Below, piece by piece: positions 54,001 to 60,599 of a stretch of 64,000 nt of DNA (positions are counted from its first letter, which is position 1; each line of letters opens with the position of its first letter). Source of the DNA: Clostridia bacterium (GTDB taxonomy: Bacteria; Bacillota; Clostridia; Christensenellales; Borkfalkiaceae); the NCBI GenBank assembly GCA_017886545.1, contig JAGHJS010000088.1, positions 1 through 64,000 of the forward strand, given 5' to 3'. The translations under genes and the position numbers were made by a program. Below the pieces are notes generated by a model that made no database searches, was not told the DNA's origin, and saw nothing but the letters and a program-made list of their open reading frames with translations.

Positions 54001-54848
54001 AGTACGAGTGGTTTCTGAACGACCTCTCCTCCACCGATAAACAATGGAAGATCGTGATGCTGCACGCGGGGCTGTTCACCTCCGGAAACAAGATCAACGC
54101 CGACCCGTACATTGGCGACATGCGGCAGCAGATCGTGCCGTTCATGCTCGAACAGGGCGTAGACATCGTGCTGCAAGGGCATGACCATGTGTATATCCGC
54201 ACCAAACCGCAGGGGCTCGGCTCCGTCGATCTGCCCGATACCGTGACGGAAGTGTACAACGGGCAGCAGCGCGAACTGATGGTCGACCCCGACGGCATCG
54301 TATACATCAACAGCAACACCGCGGGCGGCGCGACGATGTATGAACTGATCGACTACGACAAAACGATGATCTATCCTGCTAAGACCGAACAGCCGCACAC
54401 GACCATGTTCTCCGCCATCCGCATCGAGCAGAACAGGCTGTACTTCGATTCGTACCTCGTTTACCAGCCCGAAACGGAGACGCAGACGGCGACGGCGCAG
54501 CTCTACGATTCCTTTGCGATCGTCAAAGACAGGCACACGGACGTCATTGCAATGATCGACGCGCTGCCCGATACGCCTGCCGCAGGCGATTACGCGGCGG
54601 TCATGTCCGCCTTCAGCGCCTATGAACGACTGAATAAGGACGAGAAGGCAAAGGTCACCAATTACGCAGATCTGCTCACCGCGGAAGCGGCGGTCAAAAA
54701 CGTCATCCGCGAACAGACGGTCACGGGCGACGGCGGCGATGACCTCGCCCTTGCAATCGCACTCCCCATTGCGGGCGTCGTGTTCGTCGGCGGCGCCATA
54801 GCGGCGTTTATCCTGATCAGGAGGAAAAAGAGCAATGCGGAAAAGTAA
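51045..54848 (+). CDS. Fused ORF: lipoprotein followed in frame by a metallophosphoesterase
   Basis: A single open frame of 1267 codons that reads as two proteins. Residues 1-515 are a lipoprotein: signal peptide with lipobox AVGC (Cys24), Ig-like regions (30-130 and 445-515) and a GLUG-like stretch (STVEEFLAIG near 205, GTIDGNGHVLRNITI near 260, GTIENCFVRS near 320). Then HKEGSM leads into a second complete signal peptide at residue 520, where a metallophosphoesterase begins with its own AAGGAGG ribosome site inside the frame. The triplet phase lacks a stop by one base (GCATAAGG contains TAA in another phase). Loss of a stop, an indel or a sequencing error would explain it. AAGGAGG precedes ATG 51045. 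Confidence 0.75.
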   Translation: MKKAFASLLVALLCCTFAVTAVGCSETQTAAPSLALLNESAVAYSEGGTQFSLDVHSEGLQGTITYDVIPQVDGITVDESGTVRIAAEVADGTVFTVRARSGDTAAQITFTYGTVPAADESGVSVRFVKESANDVTVQLPAAFGSALAEVYDNYGNKLPSYRYTLNGTQLTVGGSYLATLGGQSFLTVKAGENTFRINLEVFDKTVSTVEEFLAIGQDTASLARSYLLTADLDFYEYCQSNAMPQIGSYSDSGTSALTGTIDGNGHVLRNITISYGGDGGLFGHIAANGVVRNLGIADSSFTCTGNFGGTFAGYVKGTIENCFVRSSTLHGNLASGFMGKEDTAKRIANCYTEITADGSIAGAFAYYCKTEMQNCFASVTTSTPFTADERNGDVSTCAVLDAAGMRTASTWAAYPTDVFRIEEGSLPAFAEGGEGTQTQLTILSSETQSGSFRVAVGFDRGYAPVTFSLTTDTAGVSIDPVTGVVTVTAAAGTSFTVRAACGALTTEKTFTSPRHKEGSMKKKIACVLCAALLLAGSLTAFPLTAAASYSAADDVSLISATAEWQYAENGGAALDLVQTGGAPNVGAIAYTGAGNAPLGYGDNYDIHLNTTLGYGTDINNRYNAAVFGNTFTLTAEQAAQIANEQLYVMADVNYDDGFALFINGAETDRVNLYADTALNSSALASAAVDSTYGSTRIIFSSDVFCEGENEIVAAVFQNSVASSDLYFNLRLYANPQPNYPDSYYPHMIAVTFYGDTGTAKGFNWKTDSFFKNSNVQIAEKTEGQTVPDWSGATTFTGTAGTINGEWIHKAVATGLDPATEYWYRVGDAERNVWSSAATLHTADNDGSFTFLHTSDVQSESYAAYMRWKNLLDLAFDMYPETDFIANTGDFTENGVYLNQWEWMFSLPEAILRNTTLAPVTGNHDRYDNVFVSRFNVPYPDDIYSTTAGAYYSFDYENAHFTVLNTNDNTRERPEPGSAIAGLNKTQYEWFLNDLSSTDKQWKIVMLHAGLFTSGNKINADPYIGDMRQQIVPFMLEQGVDIVLQGHDHVYIRTKPQGLGSVDLPDTVTEVYNGQQRELMVDPDGIVYINSNTAGGATMYELIDYDKTMIYPAKTEQPHTTMFSAIRIEQNRLYFDSYLVYQPETETQTATAQLYDSFAIVKDRHTDVIAMIDALPDTPAAGDYAAVMSAFSAYERLNKDEKAKVTNYADLLTAEAAVKNVIREQTVTGDGGDDLALAIALPIAGVVFVGGAIAAFILIRRKKSNAEK
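52602..54848 (+). CDS. Secreted, membrane-anchored calcineurin-like metallophosphoesterase
   Basis: Second half of the fused frame, 748 residues if started at its own ATG (AAGGAGG 8 bases upstream). Sec signal peptide (residues 1-30, cleavage after TAAAS-like sequence). Residues about 40-210 are a beta-rich binding region; about 225-310 a purple-acid-phosphatase-type fibronectin domain (ATGLDPATEYWYRVGD). The metallophosphoesterase domain has HTSDVQSE, NTGDFTENG, TGNHDRYDN, MLHAGLF and QGHDHVYIRT, supplying the two-metal ligands. A C-terminal membrane segment (near 715-738) with RRKK anchors it. It would hydrolyse phosphomonoesters outside the cell; substrate unknown. Confidence 0.82.
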   Translation: MKKKIACVLCAALLLAGSLTAFPLTAAASYSAADDVSLISATAEWQYAENGGAALDLVQTGGAPNVGAIAYTGAGNAPLGYGDNYDIHLNTTLGYGTDINNRYNAAVFGNTFTLTAEQAAQIANEQLYVMADVNYDDGFALFINGAETDRVNLYADTALNSSALASAAVDSTYGSTRIIFSSDVFCEGENEIVAAVFQNSVASSDLYFNLRLYANPQPNYPDSYYPHMIAVTFYGDTGTAKGFNWKTDSFFKNSNVQIAEKTEGQTVPDWSGATTFTGTAGTINGEWIHKAVATGLDPATEYWYRVGDAERNVWSSAATLHTADNDGSFTFLHTSDVQSESYAAYMRWKNLLDLAFDMYPETDFIANTGDFTENGVYLNQWEWMFSLPEAILRNTTLAPVTGNHDRYDNVFVSRFNVPYPDDIYSTTAGAYYSFDYENAHFTVLNTNDNTRERPEPGSAIAGLNKTQYEWFLNDLSSTDKQWKIVMLHAGLFTSGNKINADPYIGDMRQQIVPFMLEQGVDIVLQGHDHVYIRTKPQGLGSVDLPDTVTEVYNGQQRELMVDPDGIVYINSNTAGGATMYELIDYDKTMIYPAKTEQPHTTMFSAIRIEQNRLYFDSYLVYQPETETQTATAQLYDSFAIVKDRHTDVIAMIDALPDTPAAGDYAAVMSAFSAYERLNKDEKAKVTNYADLLTAEAAVKNVIREQTVTGDGGDDLALAIALPIAGVVFVGGAIAAFILIRRKKSNAEK

Positions 54849-56427
54849 ACTTTTAGCCCTGCTGCTGACCCTTGCCTTTGCACTGCTTTGCTTCGGCGCG
54901 TGCGCCGAAGAGAGCGTTCCGCTGCAGGGATTTACCCTTGCGAAAACGGAAACGAGCCTGTACGTCGGCGAAACGGAGCGCATCGGCTGCCGCTATTACC
55001 CCTCCGGCGCGACCAATAAAAACGTGTTCTGGAACGTGGCGGACGATACCGTCGCCAGCGTGGACGATACGGGGCTGGTAACTGCACTGAAAGAGGGCGT
55101 GACCACCCTGTATGCTGAAAGCTATGACGGCGCGTTCAAAGTGAGCTGCACCGTGCGCGTCTATAAAAAGCAGATCGCCGCGAGCGGCATCCGCATCCTT
55201 GTCAACGGCAGAGCGGCGGATTCCTGGACGGCGGCGATCGACGACGCAGCGCCCGTCATCACCGCGCAGGTTCTGCCCGAAAACGCGAGCAACGGCAACT
55301 ATACGATCGCCGTTGCCGACCCTGCCGTCGCCTCGCTTGCGGCGGACGGCACCCTGACCTACAACGCCGTCGGCTCGACGCAGATCACGGCGGTGAGCGA
55401 CGACGGGAACCACACGGCGACGCTGCCCGTCACCGTGACGGCGGCGACGGCGCGCTCGATGACGCTCGGCAGGAATGCGGTCTACGGCGCGGTCGGGCTG
55501 CTGCCCGTGGTGCTCACGCCCGTGTTCAACAACCCGAACATCGGCGACAAGGCGGTCACCTATGTTTCGGACGCGCCCGCCGTTGCGGCGGTGAGCGGGG
55601 ACGGCGAAGTTTCCTTCCTCTCCGAAGGGAGCGCCGTCATCACGGCGACACACACCTCTACGGGATTGCAGGCCTCCGTTACGGTGACCGTGCTCCCCGA
55701 AAGCGCGGTGCAGTACATCTCCACCCCCGAAGAGCTCGTGGCGCTGGATACGGCGCCCTGTACGGTCGGCACTCTGTATGTGCTCAAAAACGACATCGAC
55801 ATGCGCGGCGTCGCCTTCGACCCCATCGGCTACGACGGCGGCGACGCGGCGCCCGGCGACAGCCGCAAATTCAACTCCGTCTTTGACGGAAACGGCTTCG
55901 CCATCCGCAATCTGACGATCAGCCAGCCCGAACAGTACAACATCGGCCTGTTCGTGTACGTCGGCGCAGCGGGCAACGTGCGAAATCTTACGCTCACGGA
56001 TATGAACGTGACGGGTCGCATCGCGGGCACGGTCGCGGGCTGCAACGAGGGCGTGGTGGAAAACTGCCTGATCGACGGCTACGTCAACGGCTCGACCGTC
56101 AGCTACAACGGCCCGATCTGCGCGACCAACGGCACCACGGGACTGATCACGGACTGCATTGCCGTCGGCAGCATGGCGGACGCGGGCACCAACTATGCCG
56201 TGATCGGGCGCAACTACGGGCGCGTGGAAAACTGCGTCGTCTGCACGGACAACATCCCGCAGCGCGTGCTCGGAAACGGCACCTGTCTCTCCATGCTGAG
56301 CACCGCCTACTGCTACGGCTGCCCGCTCCTTTCTGCAACGGAGATGGAAGCGTACGGGTACGACGGGTTCTCCTCCCTCCTTTGGAACGTAACGGGAACG
56401 GGCATTCCGATGCTGAAACGCACGTGA
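54835..56427 (+). CDS. Lipoprotein with BIG2-type and GLUG-like regions
   Basis: A 530-residue surface lipoprotein. Signal peptide with lipobox FGAC (Cys22). Residues about 30-110 form a BIG2-like Ig domain (LYVGETERIGCRYYPSGATNKNVFWNVADDTVASVD), followed by two weaker Ig units (115-205, 215-290). Residues 295-520 are GLUG/beta-helix-like (FDGNGFAIRNLTIS, GNVRNLTLTDMNV, GVVENCLIDGYVNG), alike to the other lipoproteins of the locus. AGGAGG precedes the ATG, which overlaps the phosphoesterase stop by 14 bases. Last gene of the predicted ROK-controlled operon. Confidence 0.85.
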   Translation: MRKSKLLALLLTLAFALLCFGACAEESVPLQGFTLAKTETSLYVGETERIGCRYYPSGATNKNVFWNVADDTVASVDDTGLVTALKEGVTTLYAESYDGAFKVSCTVRVYKKQIAASGIRILVNGRAADSWTAAIDDAAPVITAQVLPENASNGNYTIAVADPAVASLAADGTLTYNAVGSTQITAVSDDGNHTATLPVTVTAATARSMTLGRNAVYGAVGLLPVVLTPVFNNPNIGDKAVTYVSDAPAVAAVSGDGEVSFLSEGSAVITATHTSTGLQASVTVTVLPESAVQYISTPEELVALDTAPCTVGTLYVLKNDIDMRGVAFDPIGYDGGDAAPGDSRKFNSVFDGNGFAIRNLTISQPEQYNIGLFVYVGAAGNVRNLTLTDMNVTGRIAGTVAGCNEGVVENCLIDGYVNGSTVSYNGPICATNGTTGLITDCIAVGSMADAGTNYAVIGRNYGRVENCVVCTDNIPQRVLGNGTCLSMLSTAYCYGCPLLSATEMEAYGYDGFSSLLWNVTGTGIPMLKRT

Positions 56428-56439
56428 TATAAAAAATAC

Positions 56440-56486
56440 AGAGCGCGCCCTGCGGCAATGCCGCAGGGCGCGCTCTTTTTCTTTTT
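56440..56486 (+). terminator. Terminator of the lipoprotein operon
   Basis: A 17-bp stem (56440-56456 with 56460-56476, loop AAT) followed by TTTTCTTTTTT. Confidence 0.92.
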
Positions 56487-56549
56487 TCCTATACCTTCTT
56501 CCGCTCCCCTTATCAGAGCGGACAACGGACCTCTTTACGCTTCCGTGCC
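56460..56549. repeat. 90-bp duplicated segment, copy 2
   Basis: See 45575-45664. Here the segment lies past a plus-strand gene, so the part that encodes the last codons of the 45650 gene is a relic without a gene. Confidence 0.85.
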
Positions 56550-56611
56550 GAAATCCACGGCAACGTTCCCTCCTGCAGCAATGATTCTGCCCATTTTCGG
56601 GAAAACACAGA

Positions 56612-56652
56612 ATAAGCCCGCGGCACGCTTGCGTGCCGCGGGCGGTTTTTTT
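56612..56652. terminator. GC hairpin with T-run
   Basis: GCCCGCGGCACGC/GCGTGCCGCGGGC stem (loop TT) followed by GGTTTTTTT on the plus strand; on the minus strand TTATTCTGTGTTTT follows, so it can also end the predicted RNA transcribed leftward from 57102. Confidence 0.7.
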
Positions 56653-57102
56653 GCTTGTCGTATTCAGTTGTAAGAGATCTCACCAAGACGTATGTTTCAC
56701 GAAATGCCCATAATCGGTGCGGTTGCCGTTTCAGCCTGCAGCGCCTCGGCGCCCGCTATCAGCGGAAACTGTCTATTTTCTGATCCCTGTGTTTAATGAG
56801 TACATTGGAGTGCCCTCCTGTTAAGCAAGCTTCCTCAAAAAATCGGACTTGAACATAACAGTACCTCGCTTGCCCGCCGCTGCCGCTGTCCGCCTCTCCG
56901 CTGCGAATTTCGGAGCCTGTGTAAGATCCGGACGGCGTCCCCGCGTGAAGCCTCTTCACCTCTCCGTCCCCTTGCGAACGTCTTCCTTGTGCACATTCCC
57001 GGTGGAAACCTACGCAATCAAATTGGGGGAGGGCGCCTGCGGCCCTTCGGGCTTTTGTTGTACCGAGAGAGGATCGCTTTCCTGCCGTTTTCCTCTCTTC
57101 TT
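56615..57102 (-). ncRNA. Candidate independent non-coding RNA
   Basis: A strong minus-strand promoter (57109-57136) drives a stretch of nearly 490 bases with no credible open frame, ending in a hairpin. The first bases pair AGAGAGG with CCTCTCT around an AAACGGCAGGAAAGCGA-type loop; other local stems include GCCCGAAGGGC, GCTCCGAAATTCGCAGCGGAG, and a GCGCCGAGGCGC hairpin. I compared it by eye with tmRNA, RNase P, 6S and SRP RNA core motifs and found no match. Its identity is open. Confidence 0.5.
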
Positions 57103-57108
57103 GCCTCT

Positions 57109-57136
57109 ATTATACCATACTTTTCAGCTTTGTCAA
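57109..57136 (-). promoter_or_regulatory. Promoter of the candidate non-coding RNA
   Basis: TTGACA-N16-TATAAT on the minus strand; no protein-coding gene lies downstream on that strand for over 7 kb. Confidence 0.75.
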
Positions 57137-57240
57137 TACCCTTTTTGAAAAAAATTAAAATTTTTTGCTCCTTTGTATCAAATTGTGATCGGTTTGCGTC
57201 CGTCTGTGAACAAACGGTCAAAACCCGCTTACAAAGCATA

Positions 57241-57273
57241 CCGCCCCGCCGCGCGTTTTGCGCGGCGGGGCGG
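57241..57273 (-). terminator. Hairpin past proS
   Basis: A 14-bp GC stem (57241-57254 with 57260-57273, loop GTTTT), 46 bases beyond the proS stop; weak T-run. Confidence 0.6.
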
Positions 57274-57318
57274 ATCTTCCCGATGATTACTTGCGACCGC
57301 TTTCTTTATAATTTGCTT

Positions 57319-58749
57319 TTAATATGCGCGGGCGAACAGCACGACATGTTTCGCCTTTTTGCCGCAGCAGACGCAGGTATCCGCCTCTTCGCCTCCCACA
57401 AGCACGCGTGCGGACGCAGCCGTCTGTTCTTTGATCGCATCTTCGCATTCGCGGCAGCCGCACCAACCCGCTTTCACGAAGTTGCCCCCTTCCACGCCCG
57501 CCAGCAGTTCCTGTACGTTCGCGGCGGAAACGACGCGCTCCTCCTTGCGCTTTTTGGCGAGCGCGAACAGGTTCGACTGGATCTCCGCAAGCAGCTTTTG
57601 CACCGTTTCGGGCGCGCCCGTGAGCGGCGCCTCCGTCTTTTCGTGCGTGTCGCGCCGCACGAGCGTCATTTTGCCCGCCTCGATGTCGCGGGGTCCGAGT
57701 TCGATGCGCAGCGGCACGCCCTTCATCTCCCACTCGTTGAACTTCCAGCCCGGGCTGTTGTCCGTCGTGTCCGTTTCGGCGCGGATCCCCGCGGCGCACA
57801 GCTGCGCGCGCAATGCCTCGGTCGCTTCGAGCACGCCCTCCTTTTTCGCCGCGATGGGCACGATGATCGCCTGCACGGGCGCAACGACGGGCGGCAGGAT
57901 CAGCCCGCGCGCGTCGCCGTGCGTCATGATGAGCGCGCCGATGAGGCGTGTGGATACGCCCCACGACGAAGTATAAGCGTACTTGTGCACGCCGTCCTTA
58001 TCCAAAAACTGAATGTCGAACGCCTTGGCGAAGTTCTGCCCGAGGTAGTGCGACGTGCCCGCCTGCAGGCTCTTGCCGTCGTGCATCATCGCATCCATGC
58101 CGAAGGTGGCGACGGCGCCCGCGAACTTCTCCTTTTCCGTCTTCCTGCCCGTGAACACGGGCATAGCGAGGCAGGTCTCGGCGAACACTTTGTATACGCC
58201 GAGCATCTTCATCGTCTCCTCCATCGCCTCCTCTTCGGTGGCGTGGGCGGTGTGCCCCTCCTGCCACAAAAATTCGCTGGTGCGCAGGAAGGGGCGGGTC
58301 GTCTTTTCCCACCGCATGACGTTCGCCCACTGGTTGATGAGCACGGGCAGATCGCGGTAGGATTGGATCCACTTGGAATACATCGCGCCGAAGATGGTCT
58401 CGCTCGTCGGGCGGATGACGAGCGGCTCCGCCAGCTCTTCGCCGCCGCCGACGGTGACCACCGCGACTTCGGGCGCGAACCCTTCGACATGCTCCGCCTC
58501 GCGGGTCATGAAGCTGTACGGGATCAGAAGCGGAAAGTACGCGTTCTTATGCCCCGTCGCCTTGAAGCGGGCGTCCAGCTCCTTCTGGATATTCTCCCAA
58601 ATGGCATAGCCGTACGGGCGGATGACCATGGTCCCTTTGACGGGACCGTAGTCGACCAGCCCCGTTTTGGTCACGACGTCCGTGTACCAACGGGGAAAGT
58701 CCGTTTCGATGTCTGCGATCTGATTGACGAATTGGTTGTCCTTTGCCAT
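57319..58749 (-). CDS. proS: Prolyl-tRNA synthetase, archaeal/eukaryotic-type
   Basis: Charges tRNA-Pro. The 476-residue protein is the short form without the editing insertion found in the bacterial type, with a C-terminal zinc-ribbon-like extension. Class II motifs: the RPTSET stretch (near residue 115), motif 2 in MRWEKTTRPFLRTSEFLWQEGHTAH (near 145), and ATP-site residues in TSSWGVSTRLIGALIMTHGD (near 265). The anticodon-binding domain covers about 290-390; CGCRECEDAI and CVCCGKKAKH at the C terminus would bind zinc. Start 58749 is preferred over an upstream in-frame ATG by homology (MAKDNQFVNQIAD); ribosome site is GAGG. Confidence 0.95.
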   Translation of the reverse strand: MAKDNQFVNQIADIETDFPRWYTDVVTKTGLVDYGPVKGTMVIRPYGYAIWENIQKELDARFKATGHKNAYFPLLIPYSFMTREAEHVEGFAPEVAVVTVGGGEELAEPLVIRPTSETIFGAMYSKWIQSYRDLPVLINQWANVMRWEKTTRPFLRTSEFLWQEGHTAHATEEEAMEETMKMLGVYKVFAETCLAMPVFTGRKTEKEKFAGAVATFGMDAMMHDGKSLQAGTSHYLGQNFAKAFDIQFLDKDGVHKYAYTSSWGVSTRLIGALIMTHGDARGLILPPVVAPVQAIIVPIAAKKEGVLEATEALRAQLCAAGIRAETDTTDNSPGWKFNEWEMKGVPLRIELGPRDIEAGKMTLVRRDTHEKTEAPLTGAPETVQKLLAEIQSNLFALAKKRKEERVVSAANVQELLAGVEGGNFVKAGWCGCRECEDAIKEQTAASARVLVGGEEADTCVCCGKKAKHVVLFARAY

Positions 58750-58846
58750 AATAAAAAACCTCGTTCGGTTGCTTTTTTCAAATACGTCCGCGCGATTTTG
58801 CACCGCGCGCAAAAATTTTTTCGGAAAAGACGAAACTGCTTACCCT

Positions 58847-58998
58847 GTCATCCCGAGCCTTGCGAGGGATCTGAGCCGAATACGTTGAAAGCCGTATGCA
58901 GTAAGTTATGCAACACTGACTGCATATCACTAACTTGTAGAATTATTCAGACCCGTTCAACTTCGCGGCGGTTTCACCGCCGCTCTGCTCAGGGTGAC
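58847..58998. repeat. MITE-like inverted-repeat element
   Basis: Begins GTCATCCCGAGCC and ends GCTCAGGGTGAC, with an internal GCGGCGGTTTCACCGCCGC hairpin near the right end. Same family as 8674-8765. Confidence 0.7.
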
Positions 58999-59014
58999 AC
59001 AATAGTCACTCTCT

Positions 59015-59116
59015 GTCATCCCGAGCCTTGCGAGGGATCTCTATTAAAATATCGACAAAATTAAAATAGAGATCCTTCGACTGCGCCGCCCTACGGGCGG
59101 CTCCGCTCAGGATGAC
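59015..59116. repeat. MITE-like inverted-repeat element
   Basis: Begins GTCATCCCGAGCC, ends GCTCAGGATGAC, with inner arms GGATCTCTATT/AATAGAGATCC and a GCCGCCCTACGGGCGGC hairpin. Directly adjacent to the previous element. The 58750-59468 gap contains only these elements and structured repeat copy C. Confidence 0.75.
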
Positions 59117-59144
59117 AAGGGAGGAGAAAGCCGCTTTTCAATAA

Positions 59145-59468
59145 TCACTTGCGCGCGCAAAAATCACACTTTTTGCAAGCGCCCTCAATTTGCCGAAACC
59201 TTTCGGCTCTTAGGAAAAGGGGTGAACGCGCGCGATTTCTATAATCTCTCGCGCAAGGAAAATCACACTTTTCCGCAGCGCAACACAATTTGGCAACACT
59301 TTGCCTGTTGCAGGAAAGGTGAAGTTGCGGCATTTCTATAAAGGTGTGCCCTGAAAAATGCCGCAACGAGGAAAACCTCCGCTGTCTCGAACGAAGTGAG
59401 AGCAGTGGGGTTGTCCTCAAATCGCAGAAAATCGCAGGCAGCAGCCTGCCGAGATTTTCGCGAGCAGC
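59145..59468 (-). repeat. Structured repeat element, copies C1 and C2 in tandem
   Basis: Minus strand, starting right after the degV stop. An AT-rich hairpin and a GAGGA/TCCTC hairpin come first, then unit C1: helix GTTGCGGCAT/ATGCCGCAAC (plus 59324-59333, 59358-59367) around TTATAGAAAT, TTCACC, hairpin GCAACA/TGTTGC (59293-59298, 59306-59311), AAATTG, GCGC and hairpin GGAAAA/TTTTCC with loop GTGTGA (59257-59274). Then unit C2: helix GCGCGA/TCGCGC (59230-59235, 59249-59254), TTCACC, hairpin GCCGAAA/TTTCGGC (59192-59207), AAATTG, GCGC and hairpin GCAAAAA/TTTTTGC with loop GTGTGA (59157-59176). Stem sequences differ between units but always pair. Confidence 0.8.
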
Positions 59469-60359
59469 TTATTTTATCCTCTCCCCCTCGCTCTCCCACA
59501 CGACGGACACGGAACCGGGACCGACGTGCGCGCCGATGACGGGCCCCATGATGCTGATCTCCGCGCGGATGCCGAAAGTCTGTTCGAGCAGATCGGCAAG
59601 CTGCTCCGCCTCTTTGGGCGCGTCGGTATGCACGATGTGGAACCAGTCCGCACCTTCGCGGCGGGGCGCCCTGTTGATGCGCTCCACGGCATAGCGGAAT
59701 GCCCCCTTCATGCCCCTGCACTTATCGATGACGGTAAGTTTGCCGTCCTCCGTAAAGGTGAGCACGGGTTTGATGGAGAGCATCGTACCCGCGATCGCCG
59801 CCGCCCTCGACACCCTGCCGCCGCGGCAAAGAAAATTCAGATCGTACGCTATGATCGTATGCTGGATGTGGCGGGTCATTTCGTTCAGGCGCTCATATGC
59901 CTCCTGCGCCGTTTTTCCCTCGTCGCGAAGGCGCAGCGCCTCTTTGACCAGCTCCCCCTGCCCGATCGTGGCGGAGAGCGAATCGACGACGAGGATCTCC
60001 GTGCCCGCATTCTCCTTTGCGACGGCTGCCGCAGCCTCGCGCGCCACGTTCACCGTGGGCGAAAGCCCGCCCGAAAGGGACACGTGCAGAATGCTTGAAG
60101 CGCCCTCTTTGACCAGCCCGCTGAAATACTCGTAATGCCGCTCGAAATTGATCTGCGAGGTGCGCGGAAGCCCGCCTTTGCGCTCGCGTTCGTAAAAATC
60201 TACGTATTGCGCATACTCCGTAAAGGCGTCCGACTCTTCCGAAACGGCGCCGCCCAGCTCCATCACAAAGGGAAAGGCGATCACCTTCACATCCCGCTCA
60301 CGGATATATTCCGCGTAAAAATCGCAGGTCGAATCAGACGAAACTACAAATTTTTTCAT
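59469..60359 (-). CDS. DegV family fatty-acid-binding protein
   Basis: A 296-residue EDD-fold protein of the DegV/FakB family, which binds a fatty acid and presents it to the FakA kinase. VSSDSTCDFYAEYI at the N terminus, GLPRTSQINFERHYEYF (near 63), the ligand-binding HVSLSGGLSPTVNVA (near 92) and the second-domain segment FLCRGGRVSRAAAIAGTMLSIKPVL (near 180) are standard. Length is normal. The start at 60359 follows GGAGTGA; longer in-frame starts lie beyond the promoter. FakA is not in the window. Its product could supply fatty acids, as could the ligase operon, but there is no direct link. Confidence 0.92.
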   Translation of the reverse strand: MKKFVVSSDSTCDFYAEYIRERDVKVIAFPFVMELGGAVSEESDAFTEYAQYVDFYERERKGGLPRTSQINFERHYEYFSGLVKEGASSILHVSLSGGLSPTVNVAREAAAAVAKENAGTEILVVDSLSATIGQGELVKEALRLRDEGKTAQEAYERLNEMTRHIQHTIIAYDLNFLCRGGRVSRAAAIAGTMLSIKPVLTFTEDGKLTVIDKCRGMKGAFRYAVERINRAPRREGADWFHIVHTDAPKEAEQLADLLEQTFGIRAEISIMGPVIGAHVGPGSVSVVWESEGERIK

Positions 60360-60406
60360 ATTCACTCCGTTTGACCGCGCGGCGGCTTCCCGCGCAGAAT
60401 ACAGAT

Positions 60407-60435
60407 ATTGTACCACATAAATCGCCCGTTGTAAA
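60407..60435 (-). promoter_or_regulatory. Promoter of the degV-family gene
   Basis: TTTACA-N17-TACAAT on the minus strand, 48 bases before the ATG. Confidence 0.7.
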
Positions 60436-60537
60436 GAAATCGCGGCGGCTTTGCCCGCCGCCCGCGCTTTTTTTCGGAGCGGAACGCGCCGCCGCAGGAA
60501 TTTTTTGCGGATTCGGCAGGTTATTTTCAAAAAGCAC

Positions 60538-60566
60538 TTGAAAACGCGCCGTTTTTGAAGTATAAT
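60538..60566 (+). promoter_or_regulatory. Promoter of the phosphohexomutase gene
   Basis: TTGAAA-N17-TATAAT, 34 bases before the ATG at 60600. Confidence 0.8.
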
Positions 60567-60599
60567 CGTTAGTGAGAAACATTTGCGGAGGGACGCGGC

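Noticed and set aside
51063..54983. Very long open frame on the minus strand opposite the lipoprotein/phosphoesterase frame
   Set aside because: It is the antisense of a convincing gene with signal peptide, lipobox and catalytic motifs; long antisense frames are expected in GC-rich codon use and it has no ribosome site or recognisable protein.
56660..57110. tmRNA, RNase P, 6S or SRP RNA
   Set aside because: None of the invariant core sequences of these RNAs was found on either strand; kept as an unassigned candidate.
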